A DNA stretch of 64,000 nucleotides from Gammaproteobacteria bacterium (GTDB taxonomy: Bacteria; Pseudomonadota; Gammaproteobacteria; Pseudomonadales; Porticoccaceae): the NCBI GenBank assembly GCA_016191205.1, contig JACPPB010000074.1, forward strand, positions 1-64,000, written 5' to 3'. Position numbers and translations under genes: made by a program. Below, in pieces: positions 45,574 through 56,547 of this stretch (within the stretch, counting starts at the first letter, position 1; the number at the start of each line of letters is the position of its first letter). Under the pieces are notes generated by a model. The model did not search any database. It worked only from the letters and a program-made list of their open reading frames with translations, and had not been told where the DNA came from.

Positions 45574-46425
45574 CTACCACCGCCCCGACGCGCCGCCGCC
45601 GCCAAAGCCACCACCGCCGCCACTGAAACCGCCGCCGCCCAGACCGCCGCCGAAACCACCGCGGCCGAATCCTCCCAGCGGGCCGCCCATGCCGCCGCCA
45701 AACAGGGTAAACAGAAACGCGATGACGCCCGCGACCACCCCGATGACCACTGTTCCAACCAGCAGCCAGGCGATAACCGCGATGATGCCGCCAGTGGCGA
45801 GCGCGCCGGGAAAGCTGCCCAGTACCGCGCGCAGAAACCCACCCACCACCAGCGCCAGGATAAAAATGACGGGAAGATATTGCTGGATGTCTGCCGTGCC
45901 GCCGGCGGGCCGGCCACTGGGTTCCGGCAAGGGCTCGCCGTCGATGACGCGGATCATCTGCTCGACTCCGGCCGCGATGCCGCCCGGGAAATCGCCCTGC
46001 CGAAAGCGCGGCACGATGATATCGCTGATGATGCGCTTGCTGGTGGCATCGTTGAGCGCCCCTTCGAGCCCGTAGCCCACTTCGATGCGCAGCGCGCGGT
46101 CGTCCCTCGCGACAAGGAGAATCGCCCCGTCATCCACTTGCTTGCGGCCCAGCTTCCATTGCTCCGCCACGCGCAGAGCATACTGCTCGATCGTTTCCGG
46201 CGCGGTGGTGGGCACGATGAGCACCGCGATCTGACTGCCTTTTCGCGCCTCGAACGCCTGCAGGGTCTGCTCCAGTTCCGCCTGTTGCGCCGGAGTGAGC
46301 GTGGCGGTCTGGTCGGTGACGTGACCGCGCAAGGGCGGCACCGCGACCTCGGCGCCGACCAGGAAAGACCAGCCCAGGGTCAAGGCAAGCGTCGCCGCGA
46401 GCAGAGCCCCTCGCGCCCGGTGCAT
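45574..46425 (-). CDS. YgcG-type TPM-domain membrane protein with Gly-rich tail
   Basis: A protein of 283 residues: signal peptide (ALLAATLALTLGWSFLVGAEVA), a TPM domain (LRGHVTDQTATLTPAQQAELEQTLQAFEARKGSQIAVLIVPTT ... VDDGAILLVARDDRALRIEVGYGLEGAL), two C-terminal helices (FILALVVGGFLRAVLG; IIAVIAWLLVGTVVIGVVAGVIAFLF), and a low-complexity Gly/Phe-rich end. The TPM domain should face the periplasm. It lies 6 bases downstream of the lemA fragment and 3 bases before the short TPM gene. The ATG at 46425 is preferred over a GTG three codons upstream. Confidence 0.88.
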   Translation of the reverse strand: MHRARGALLAATLALTLGWSFLVGAEVAVPPLRGHVTDQTATLTPAQQAELEQTLQAFEARKGSQIAVLIVPTTAPETIEQYALRVAEQWKLGRKQVDDGAILLVARDDRALRIEVGYGLEGALNDATSKRIISDIIVPRFRQGDFPGGIAAGVEQMIRVIDGEPLPEPSGRPAGGTADIQQYLPVIFILALVVGGFLRAVLGSFPGALATGGIIAVIAWLLVGTVVIGVVAGVIAFLFTLFGGGMGGPLGGFGRGGFGGGLGGGGFSGGGGGFGGGGASGRW

Positions 46426-46430
46426 TGCTG

Positions 46431-46680
46431 TCACTGTGTGGCGCCTTGCGGCTTGGCGGACGGCGCGCTGAAATCGACACTCGGCGGCCGGGCGATTTCC
46501 TGCTCGTTTTCCACCGTGAAATTGGGTTTGATCTGATAACCGAACAGCTTCGCGGTCAGGTTGGAGGGGAAGGAGCGCACCGTGACGTTGTATTCCTGCA
46601 CCGCCTTGATGTAACGGTTGCGCGCCACCGTAATGCGGTTTTCGGTGCCTTCCAATTGAGCCTGCACGCCACGTATTATC
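46431..46680 (-). pseudogene. lemA: lemA, 3' fragment
   Basis: The last 78 or so residues of LemA are clear: LEGTENRITVARNRYIKAVQEYNVTVRSFPSNLTAKLFGYQIKPNFTVENE. Intact LemA is about 190 residues with an N-terminal membrane helix, and here that half is absent: upstream of about 46675 the sequence is unrelated. It is followed by the two TPM genes that normally accompany it, so the operon lost its first gene's promoter and 5' half, probably when the adjacent DUF6629-type gene arrived. Confidence 0.8.
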
Positions 46681-46724
46681 GGTCGGATCGCCACCCGTCG
46701 GTCATGCGCGCTCCGCTACCGACC

Positions 46725-47372
46725 TCATGCCGTAACCAAACGGCTGTGGCTGCGTTTTCTGAAATACAGATAAATTACTCCGCTCAGTATCGCAGCAAAA
46801 AAGCACCAGACGGATATGAACCACAACGTATAGAACCCATAAGCCGCGACGAAGGACAGCAACGCGACGACGCCAAACGTCACCACAACTTTATGGCTGG
46901 AAAAAAACAGGCTGATGCAGGTCGCCGCCAAATAACCTCCCATCACGACCGGAACGTAATAATGCGGGGACACATACAGGATATGCCCGCCGACCGCTTC
47001 GGCCCGGATCGGAAACCGGACCAAGATATAAAACAGATACAACCCGGTTGCCGCCCCGACCCACAGGAATGCCGACAGCGTCTTTCTGCGCCAGGGTACC
47101 GGCTCCAGCAACAGCACCGCAAACGGCATGTAGATCGGCCACAGCACATGGGAAAACAGCGAATAGACCTGCGCCATGAGCGCATTGGGCAGCGGCGCGT
47201 CGAACCGGAAGCCGAGCCAGATAACACCTTCGATGATCTGCTGGATTCCGAACAACAGCGGGATCATCGCGAACGGCAGTTCGGCCTTGCGGGCCGCTTT
47301 GCTCAGGGTTACCGCGCCGACGGCGAGCAGGGATGTTCCAGCGATGAAATTTGCTGAGGCAGAGAAACACAT
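46725..47372 (-). CDS. DUF6629-type integral membrane protein
   Basis: A protein of 215 residues with about seven helices. It opens with the family hallmark MCFSASANFIAGTSLLAVGAVTL, then ELPFAMIPLLFGIQQIIEGVIWLGF. Function unknown; distant relatives include membrane proteins of unknown transport or enzyme role. The ATG at 47370-47372 fits the family start. The downstream end abuts the broken lemA gene. Confidence 0.75.
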   Translation of the reverse strand: MCFSASANFIAGTSLLAVGAVTLSKAARKAELPFAMIPLLFGIQQIIEGVIWLGFRFDAPLPNALMAQVYSLFSHVLWPIYMPFAVLLLEPVPWRRKTLSAFLWVGAATGLYLFYILVRFPIRAEAVGGHILYVSPHYYVPVVMGGYLAATCISLFFSSHKVVVTFGVVALLSFVAAYGFYTLWFISVWCFFAAILSGVIYLYFRKRSHSRLVTA

Positions 47373-47516
47373 GGCGCTGGCCCGAGTTTGGGAATGTCCG
47401 ACCCGGGTCGGATGCAGTGTCGGCACAGGCGCAGCATAGCAGGCAATATCCCGTCTGCTGGCGGCGCCTCGAAACGGGCGCACCGGCGCGCTCTTCCGGG
47501 CGGATGCTGGCACGCA

Positions 47517-49874
<2,358 letters not shown>

Positions 49875-49913
49875 CATGTACTGCCTCGTCTCGGCGGCTG
49901 CCAGCGATTATGA

Positions 49914-49926
49914 ACCTGGAACAGGT
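49914..49926. promoter_or_regulatory. Small palindrome between the copper ATPase and regulator genes
   Basis: ACCTG-GAA-CAGGT lies 40 bases upstream of the ATPase start in the 228-base divergent region. It could be part of an operator for a copper-responsive regulator, but it is short and unsupported by further copies. No other gene is seen in this gap. Confidence 0.25.
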
Positions 49927-50102
49927 CCGGTGTCCGATCCTGGAGGCGCGGACGCCGCATGGCCATGGCGCGATTGCGCACGATGATAGACTCACGGACA
50001 AGGCCAGGTTGTAGCGGCCCCCGAAACACTGTAGTCCGCACGGGAACCACCGCTCAGCGCAGGGCTCCCCCGCGCGCCACGCGAACCTGTCGAGCGGTGA
50101 AC

Positions 50103-50780
50103 ATGCGTATCTTGCTGGTTGAGGACGACCCCATCATCGCCATGGGGCTGCGCGAAGGTCTGCTGCGCGAGCGCATGCAGGTGGATCACGTGGTGGCCGC
50201 CGAGCCGGCCGAGCAGGCGCTGCTGCTGACGGCCTACGATCTCGCCATCGTGGATATCGGCCTGCCCGCCATGGACGGTCTGGAGCTGATCCGCCGGGTG
50301 CGGCGCGCCGAAGTCAGGATACCCATCATGATTCTGACCGCCCGGGATGCGCTGGACGACCGCATCGTCGGCCTGGATATCGGCGCCGACGACTATCTGG
50401 TCAAGCCGTTTCCCCTGCCCGAACTCCTGGCCCGCATCCGCGCGCTGATCCGGCGCGGCTGCTTCGCCGCGGGCTCGGAGCTCACCTATGGGCGGCTCAG
50501 TCTGAATCTGGCCACGCGCCAGGCAATGTTTGCCGAGCAGGCGCTGGAGCTCAGCGGGCGCGAGTGGGCGGTGCTCGAACATCTGATGCTGGCCGCGCCC
50601 CGGGTGATGCTCAAAAACAAGCTGGTCGAAAGTCTCAGCAGCTGGGACAGTGAGCTGACCGCCAACGCCGTGGAAATCTATGTGTCGCGGCTGCGCACAA
50701 AACTGAGCGCGTGCGGGATGCATATCCGCACGGTGCGCGGCGTGGGCTATCGCCTGGAAGAGTCTGAACGTGCCTCGTAG
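50103..50780 (+). CDS. OmpR/PhoB-family response regulator
   Basis: A protein of 225 residues: receiver domain with acidic pocket (VEDDP), phosphoacceptor Asp in LAIVDIGLPAMDG (about residue 51), LTARDA and Lys in DDYLVKPF, followed by a winged-helix domain (LSGREWAVLEHLMLAAPRVMLKNKLVESL ... VEIYVSRLRTKL ... IRTVRGVGYRL). The overall look is TctD/QseB/PmrA-like. The ATG at 50103 is set by the family start. It overlaps the kinase gene by 11 bases. Likely targets are the divergent copper ATPase or the downstream cytochrome genes. Confidence 0.92.
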   Translation: MRILLVEDDPIIAMGLREGLLRERMQVDHVVAAEPAEQALLLTAYDLAIVDIGLPAMDGLELIRRVRRAEVRIPIMILTARDALDDRIVGLDIGADDYLVKPFPLPELLARIRALIRRGCFAAGSELTYGRLSLNLATRQAMFAEQALELSGREWAVLEHLMLAAPRVMLKNKLVESLSSWDSELTANAVEIYVSRLRTKLSACGMHIRTVRGVGYRLEESERAS

Positions 50781-52182
50781 CGCCAGGGTGATGCGCACCT
50801 TGAGGCGCCGGCTGCTCCTCGCGCTTGGCGTTCCCCTGCTCGCCCTGCTGGCGTTCAGCATGTGGCTGGACTACCGCACCGCCGCGTTGCTGGCCGACGA
50901 CATCAACGATCACAACCTGAACGCCGTCGCGGTGACGCTGGCAGAGCATCTTGAAGAATCCGGCGGCGGTCAGGAAATCGAACTCGAAGTGCCGGAGATC
51001 AACCCGCTCACCGATGACTCACCGATCCCCGACCAGACCGCCTTTGCCCTGGTCGCTACGTCGGGTCGCCTGATCGCCGGGGATCCGGCCATGGCCGCGC
51101 TTGCCGACAGCGCGGGGACTGCTGATGGCCGCCACCACGATGCGCTATTTCAGGGCCGGATGTTCCGTGTCGCCAGCTATCGAGCGCACCTCTCCCGGGA
51201 GGAAGCCACGCTTGCCGTCGCCCAGACGACGGCGAGCCGCGATGCCGCCATCATGCCCATCTTCATGCGCAGTCTGTGGCCGAATATCCTGCAACTCTTC
51301 ACCACGCTCGCGATCATTTATTACGGCGTACAACGCAGCCTGCGGCCGTTGGCGACACTGGGCGCGCGGATCGCCGAGCACCCGGTAACGGATTTACAGC
51401 CGTTATCCATGCACGATGTTCCCGACGAAGTCGCACCCCTGGTGGAATCCATCAACCAGCTGATTGGCGACCTGCGCCACAAGGGCGAATCCCAGCAGGC
51501 ATTGCTCGCCAACGCATCGCACCAGTTGCGCACCCCGCTGACCCGGCTCCAGACCCAGCTCGAACTCCTCGCCGACACGCTTGGCGAGGACGCGCGTCAA
51601 CGCTTCGTACCGCTCATGGAAACCAGCCGTCAGCTCAGTCATTTCACCCATCAGATGCTGGTTCTGACGCGTTCGGCGCGGGACGCTGACCCGTTCCACG
51701 AATTCCAGCCGACCGATCTCGCCGCGTTGCTGGAAGAGGCCGCTTCGCATTTTCTGGATGCGGCACTGGCCAAGGACATCGACCTCGGCTTTGAACCCGC
51801 TACCGCCGTGGTTCCGGGCTCGGCCTGGCTGTTGCGTGAGTTGCTGGCCAATCTGCTCGACAACGCCATCGTCTATGCGCCCGTGGCGGGCCATGTCACG
51901 GCGCGCTGCGGCACGCAGGTGTCCGGCGAGGTCATGTTGGAGGTCGAGGACGACGGCCCCGTGATTGCGCCCGAGGTACGCGAACGGATTTTTGAGCGCT
52001 TCGTGCGCGGCGCCGATACGGGAACGCCCGGCACCGGCCTGGGACTCGCCATCGTCGCCGAAATCGCCAAACGCCACGGCGCCGAAGTGCGCTTGATACA
52101 AAACTACTCAACCGGCATCGGCAAACGTTTTCAGGTGGTGTTTCCAACGCCACGCCGCGGCCATCGTCACGCCGAAGCATAA
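50770..52182 (+). CDS. Sensor histidine kinase, TctE-like
   Basis: A protein of 470 residues with a GTG start (an ATG seven codons later is possible). Two membrane helices (LLLALGVPLLALLAFSMWL; SLWPNILQLFTTLAIIYYGV) border a periplasmic 2CSK_N-type sensor region of about 130 residues. The kinase core has the H-box NASHQLRTPLTRL, N-box ELLANLLDNAIVYAP, and GTGLGLAIV. In the G1 box, EVEDDGPVIAPEVR replaces the usual DxGxGI with DDGPVI, a modest deviation. It is coupled to the response regulator gene. Confidence 0.9.
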   Translation: MPRSARVMRTLRRRLLLALGVPLLALLAFSMWLDYRTAALLADDINDHNLNAVAVTLAEHLEESGGGQEIELEVPEINPLTDDSPIPDQTAFALVATSGRLIAGDPAMAALADSAGTADGRHHDALFQGRMFRVASYRAHLSREEATLAVAQTTASRDAAIMPIFMRSLWPNILQLFTTLAIIYYGVQRSLRPLATLGARIAEHPVTDLQPLSMHDVPDEVAPLVESINQLIGDLRHKGESQQALLANASHQLRTPLTRLQTQLELLADTLGEDARQRFVPLMETSRQLSHFTHQMLVLTRSARDADPFHEFQPTDLAALLEEAASHFLDAALAKDIDLGFEPATAVVPGSAWLLRELLANLLDNAIVYAPVAGHVTARCGTQVSGEVMLEVEDDGPVIAPEVRERIFERFVRGADTGTPGTGLGLAIVAEIAKRHGAEVRLIQNYSTGIGKRFQVVFPTPRRGHRHAEA

Positions 52183-52429
52183 CTTCGTTGCCCGGATTTC
52201 ACCTTTGTCAGGTTGTTGAAAGGTAACTTCGGCGAGTCTGCCCGCGGGTCCGCACACGGACGGCGTCACAACCCCGTTCGTACGAAGATCCTGCACCGCG
52301 GGCAGACTGCCAAAACGCGGTCAGCAATGGCAACTGTCTGGTCACGACCTGCCCATGAACCTGTTCCACGCGCCGCCTTCGCCCCCCGCTCCCACCGCCC
52401 AAACCCGTCCGGCCGTCAAGGAGAACAAC

Positions 52430-53821
52430 ATGGTATTTCCGTCACCGAAACCGTTTCACCCACAGGGCCGGCGAAAAGCGTTCCTGCTCGGGGTGTGTCG
52501 CGCCCTGGCGGTACTGGCCCTGGTCGAAGTGTCGGTTCCGACGGCACACGCCGTGCCGTCCTTTGCACGTCAAACGGGTGAGGAATGCGCCTCCTGTCAC
52601 GTCGGCAGCTTCGGCCCCCAGCTCACGCCGCGCGGCCGCCAGTTCAAGCTGACCGGGTACACCGACAGCGACGGCAAGGCGGGCAAGATACCGCTGGCGG
52701 CAATGTTTCTCGGCTCCTGGACCCAAACCGACAAGGACCAGGCGGGCGACGCCGGCCCCCATGCGGGATCCAACAACAATGCGTCGCTGGATCAGGCATC
52801 GCTGTTTGTGGCCGGGCGCCTAACCGACAATCTGGGCTCCTTTACCCAGATCACCTATTCCGGCGTTGATCGCAACACCGCGCTGGACAACATGGATATC
52901 CGTTACGCCCAGCGGCTGAAACTGGACGATAAAAATCTGGTCGTCGGCGTCTCGCTGAACAACAACCCCACCGTGACCGACCCGTTCAACACCGTACCGG
53001 CATGGCGGTTTCCCTATATTTCATCGGAGCTGGCGCCCGGCGGGGCCGCCTCGCCCCTGATCGTCGACGGCCTCGGTCAGCAGGTGCTCGGCGCCTCGAC
53101 CTACGCCCTCTGGAACGACATGCTGTACGTCGAACTCGGCGGCTATCAGGCGCTCGCTCGCCCGGTCCTGAACGCTACCGGTGCCAAAGCCGATCTCGGC
53201 AATACGCCGGGGCTCATCACCTACTGGCGCATGGCGTACATGAACGACATGCACAAGCAGAACTTCCACGCCGGGCTCTTTGGGCTGAATTCACGCATCC
53301 AGCCCCGCGAGTTCGATGGCCCCAGCAACAAGGCAAACGATCTGGGCGTGGATGCTTCCTATCAGTTTCTGGGCACCCGCAAGCACATCGCGAGTGTCTA
53401 CGGCAGTTACATCCGCGAAAACCAGACGCTCAGTGCCAGCTTTGCCAGCGGTGACGCAGCATCACGCAGCGGAAATCTCAGCGAGCTGATGCTGAACGCC
53501 TCGTATTACTACGATCAAACCTGGGGACTGACCCTGGGTCGCTTCGACACCAAGGGCAGCCGCGACGTCAATCTGTACCCCGGCGAACCCGATAGCGGCA
53601 GCCGTCTGGCCTCGCCGAACACGGCCGGGTACAGCCTGCAAGCCGACTGGACGCCCTGGGGCAAGGAGGATTCCTGGCAGGCGCCCTGGGCCAACGTGCG
53701 CGTCGGGGCGCAGTACGTGATGTACCAGCACTTCAACGGCGCATCGCACAATTACGACGGCTCGGGCCGCGATGCAAGCAACAACGACACCCTGTTCCTG
53801 TTCGTGTGGACAGCGTTCTAG
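52430..53821 (+). CDS. Outer-membrane beta-barrel protein with an N-terminal haem c motif
   Basis: A protein of 463 residues: signal peptide (to about AHA, residue 45), then a single CxxCH motif (EECASCHVGSFGPQLTPRGRQFKLTGYT) and a long region of alternating amphipathic strands ending in an aromatic residue (LFLFVWTAF), as in outer-membrane porins. Mature cytochrome-porin fusions of this kind are found near electron-transport genes, but I know no assigned function. The ATG at 52430 has AAGGAG 8 bases upstream. The cytochrome c gene follows after 21 bases, so the two are probably partners. Confidence 0.8.
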   Translation: MVFPSPKPFHPQGRRKAFLLGVCRALAVLALVEVSVPTAHAVPSFARQTGEECASCHVGSFGPQLTPRGRQFKLTGYTDSDGKAGKIPLAAMFLGSWTQTDKDQAGDAGPHAGSNNNASLDQASLFVAGRLTDNLGSFTQITYSGVDRNTALDNMDIRYAQRLKLDDKNLVVGVSLNNNPTVTDPFNTVPAWRFPYISSELAPGGAASPLIVDGLGQQVLGASTYALWNDMLYVELGGYQALARPVLNATGAKADLGNTPGLITYWRMAYMNDMHKQNFHAGLFGLNSRIQPREFDGPSNKANDLGVDASYQFLGTRKHIASVYGSYIRENQTLSASFASGDAASRSGNLSELMLNASYYYDQTWGLTLGRFDTKGSRDVNLYPGEPDSGSRLASPNTAGYSLQADWTPWGKEDSWQAPWANVRVGAQYVMYQHFNGASHNYDGSGRDASNNDTLFLFVWTAF

Positions 53822-53842
53822 ACTGAAATGGGGGCTATCGCC

Positions 53843-54253
53843 ATGAAACTCGTTCGTCTCCGCAAACGCGGTCAATCTGCCTGGTTATCGCTCGCCGGTG
53901 CACTGTTCGTCAGCCTCGCCGGCGTTGGCAACGCGCATGCCGATGGCGACGCGGGCCGCGGCGCCGACGTCTTCGCGCAGGAGTGCGCCGGCTGCCACAG
54001 CGTGAAGGAAAACAAGAACAAGATGGGACCCAGCCTGTTTGCCGTGGTCGGCCGCCATTGCGGGAGCATTCCCGACTTCGCCTATTCCGATGCGCTCAAA
54101 CAGGCCGGATTCACCTGGACGCCGAGCCAACTCGATGCCTACATCGCCAAACCGCAAAAGACTGTGCCGGGCGTCAAGATGCCCTATGGCGGGCTGGACG
54201 ATGACAAAGCGCGCATCGACCTGATCGCGTATCTGGCGTCAATTCGCAAATAG
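53843..54253 (+). CDS. Class I c-type cytochrome, periplasmic
   Basis: A protein of 136 residues with a signal peptide (ends AHA before DGDAG) and one haem site CAGCH in VFAQECAGCHSVKENKNKMGPSLFAVVG. The distal Met is expected in GVKMPYGGL, and the fold matches mitochondrial-type cytochrome c. The ATG at 53843 has GGGGG upstream; an ATG five codons earlier is less well placed. It would carry electrons to or from the barrel protein encoded just upstream. Confidence 0.9.
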   Translation: MKLVRLRKRGQSAWLSLAGALFVSLAGVGNAHADGDAGRGADVFAQECAGCHSVKENKNKMGPSLFAVVGRHCGSIPDFAYSDALKQAGFTWTPSQLDAYIAKPQKTVPGVKMPYGGLDDDKARIDLIAYLASIRK

Positions 54254-54466
54254 CCGGAGCGGCGGATTCAGGCTCGCCAACCGGCGTCTCGACAGCGGCG
54301 CGACCCAGCAGATGGCCGCCACGGAAAAATCGTCGCCCGACGACTGACGCGCACGCACAACGGCGGCAACGCCGCTGTGCCTGTTTGCTCGGGCATCGCT
54401 ACTGGGCTGATGGTGCGCGGAGCGGTCTTCCACCGGCTTGGCCGTCCCGCCGGTCTGATCGCCCAT

Positions 54467-54817
54467 TCATTCCTTCGTGCCGCCACCCATCATGCCGCCA
54501 CCCATCATTCCCATACCCCCGCCCATCATGCCCATACCGCCACCCATCATGCCCATGCCACCCATCATCTCCATGCACGTTTGCATCTGCGCGCGCATTT
54601 TCTCGCGGTCGCTGGCATCGATGACGCCGTCCTTGTTGACATCCATGCGGGCAAAGCGGGCTTCCGAGCGTTTCAGGAACTCCTCCTTGGTAATCTTGGC
54701 GTCGCCGTCACCCATCATGCCCATACCCATACCCATGCCTTTGCCATCCTGAGCCAGGGTGGCGCCTGACAGCATCAGGGAACCCATCGCTACCCATACC
54801 AGACGTCGTGGTTTCAT
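54467..54817 (-). CDS. Secreted EF-hand protein with Met/Gly-rich tail
   Basis: A protein of 116 residues: signal peptide ([15 protein letters not shown]), a Met/Gly patch, one canonical EF-hand ([12 protein letters not shown]) preceded by a degenerate one ([11 protein letters not shown]), and a tail of GMMGGGM repeats. The EF-hand should bind Ca2+, and the many Met residues could bind Cu+ in the periplasm, which fits the neighbouring copper pump and cytochromes. AAGGAG precedes the ATG. It is convergent with the cytochrome gene; the gap 54254-54466 shows no gene. Confidence 0.75.
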   Translation of the reverse strand: MKPRRLVWVAMGSLMLSGATLAQDGKGMGMGMGMMGDGDAKITKEEFLKRSEARFARMDVNKDGVIDASDREKMRAQMQTCMEMMGGMGMMGGGMGMMGGGMGMMGGGMMGGGTKE

Positions 54818-55084
54818 CGCGCTACTCTCCTTGCGGGGCCCTTGGCCCCTTTGTGGTTGCGAAGCAGAATCCGGCACCTGCCTCGATGAACCTGCGCCAA
54901 CGCCGGATGGCGCGGATCTTCTGTCGATCCGACCTTTTTACACCCTGCGGGAGAAGGCCGCACACGAAACCCCGCTTTCCTGTGTACGCGAACGCCGGTC
55001 CGACCGGGTTGATCCAGGTCAAGTCATCCGGGGTCTCGACCGGGATGGCCCAGGGGCACGGGCGGCGGCCGCGCCGATCCCGGC

Positions 55085-55750
55085 TCAGCGCATCGCGCGC
55101 GCCAACATCCTGGTTACGATCTGGCGATGGGCTTCGAGCACGCGAGCGAATGGCTCGGCGGCGAACTGGCGGGCGAGATACCCGGCGAGCCGGGGCCAGC
55201 AGGCGGGGTCGGGCGATTCGTCGCCGAAGGATGCGTTCATGAACTGGGATACCACCGCGATATCGGCGAGTGTCAGGCGGTTGCCGACCAGATAGGTCTG
55301 GTCGCCGATCTGCTCGTCCAGATAGTGATACAGGGGCGGTGCCTTCTCCTCCAGAGTGGCCGCGACCGCGGCCTCGTCATAGGCGGCTCCCATGGATTTC
55401 AGTACCACACGGTTGCGAAAGGCGGTGGCAGTGATCACCGGCGCGAGCTCGTAGTCGGCGAATTTCTCGAGCCAGCTCGTACGCGCCTTGAGCCAGGGAT
55501 CGGCGGGAATCAGCGACGGTTCCGGATACAGGTCCTCGAGAAAGCGGCAGATCACGGCAGAGTCGGCCAGATACTGACCATCCACTTCCAGCGCCGGAAT
55601 CCGCTTGAGCGGATTGATCTGTTCATAGCCTTCGGGCAGCGCGAAGGGGGACACCGGGTTGCGCTCGCAATGAATGCCTTTGATCGTCAGCACCAACTCG
55701 ACTTTGCGCACAAAGGGTGACAGCGGGGCGCCAAACAGGGTCATGGTCAT
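55085..55750 (-). CDS. Glutathione S-transferase family protein
   Basis: A protein of 221 residues with an N-terminal thioredoxin-like domain (MTLFGAPLSPFVRKVELVLTIKGI; Ser near residue 11 is the probable catalytic hydroxyl; NPLKRIPALEVDG and LADSAVICRFLED complete the glutathione site) and a helical C-terminal domain (LTLADIAVVSQFMN). Full length. An ATG two codons downstream is an alternative start. Substrate unknown. Nothing is seen in the 267-base gap between this gene and the EF-hand gene. Confidence 0.92.
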   Translation of the reverse strand: MTMTLFGAPLSPFVRKVELVLTIKGIHCERNPVSPFALPEGYEQINPLKRIPALEVDGQYLADSAVICRFLEDLYPEPSLIPADPWLKARTSWLEKFADYELAPVITATAFRNRVVLKSMGAAYDEAAVAATLEEKAPPLYHYLDEQIGDQTYLVGNRLTLADIAVVSQFMNASFGDESPDPACWPRLAGYLARQFAAEPFARVLEAHRQIVTRMLARAMR

Positions 55751-55905
55751 GGATTGAACTCGGTCAGGGATGAAATGGGTAGCCGGATGCTAGCAACGGG
55801 CCCCGCGGAGCACAATCGCGCCGCCGACATTGCGCTGCTGACGGTGGCAGTTTCAGCCGGTGCGGTTATCATCCCAGGACGTGCGCGCTTTGCGGGAGAA
55901 ACGGT

Positions 55906-56349
55906 ATGGGAAAGCTGTTGGGAATCGCCTATCGCGACGGCTCGCGCCAACCGATGCGTGAAATCGACGCCACCAAAATCAGCCTGACCGCCGGGGTCGC
56001 CAGCGACTTTCGCGGTAGGAAGCCGGGGCCGCGTCAGGTGACGGTGCTGTGCGCGGAGAAATGGCGCGCTGCCTGCGACGAGTTGGGTGCGCAATTGCCC
56101 TGGACGACGCGGCGCGCCAACCTGCTGGTGAACGGCCTGTCGATCGGCCCGGAATGTGTCGGCCGCACCCTGCGTGTGGGCACGGCATTGTTGCGCATCA
56201 CCATCGAAACCGACCCCTGCTCGCGCATGGACGAACAATACCGGGGGCTAAAGCGCGCCTTGACGCCGGATTGGCGCGGCGGCGCCTGCTGCGAGGTGGT
56301 GCAGGACGGCGACATCGCGGTCGGCGATGCGGTTCAGTTCGTCAACTGA
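55906..56349 (+). CDS. MOSC-domain protein
   Basis: A protein of 147 residues forming a stand-alone MOSC domain: GVASDFRGRKPGPRQVTVLCAEKW, then RRANLLVNGLSIGPECVGRTLRVGTALLRITIETDPCSRMDE with the conserved Cys that carries or transfers sulfur, and a final GDIAVGDAVQF. MOSC proteins reduce N-hydroxylated compounds or transfer sulfur with a molybdenum cofactor. GGGAG lies 9 bases before the ATG. Context gives no more specific role. Confidence 0.9.
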   Translation: MGKLLGIAYRDGSRQPMREIDATKISLTAGVASDFRGRKPGPRQVTVLCAEKWRAACDELGAQLPWTTRRANLLVNGLSIGPECVGRTLRVGTALLRITIETDPCSRMDEQYRGLKRALTPDWRGGACCEVVQDGDIAVGDAVQFVN

Positions 56350-56547
56350 GCCAAGGGCGTCACCTGTATCAGCACCTCCCCGCGTCTCCGGCGGTGCCCG
56401 CGTGTCCCGCCGCGGTCGGTGGAATCCTTCCGGGAAAACCCGCCCTCATAAAATATAATGTGACCGTCGCGCTACGGACGCAGGTGTTTTGCTGACCTGC
56501 GTTCCCGCCATTTCCGCCCTATGCCTCGCGGCGACCGGAGTAACCCA

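Noticed and set aside
54477-54760. Plus-strand Pro/His-rich frames opposite the EF-hand gene
   Set aside because: They are the reverse complement of the GMMGGGM repeats. The minus-strand gene has a signal peptide, a ribosome-binding site and an EF-hand.
56454-56459. TATAAT as a promoter of the emrAB-type operon
   Set aside because: No acceptable -35 element lies 16-18 bases upstream; mentioned only in the emrA entry.
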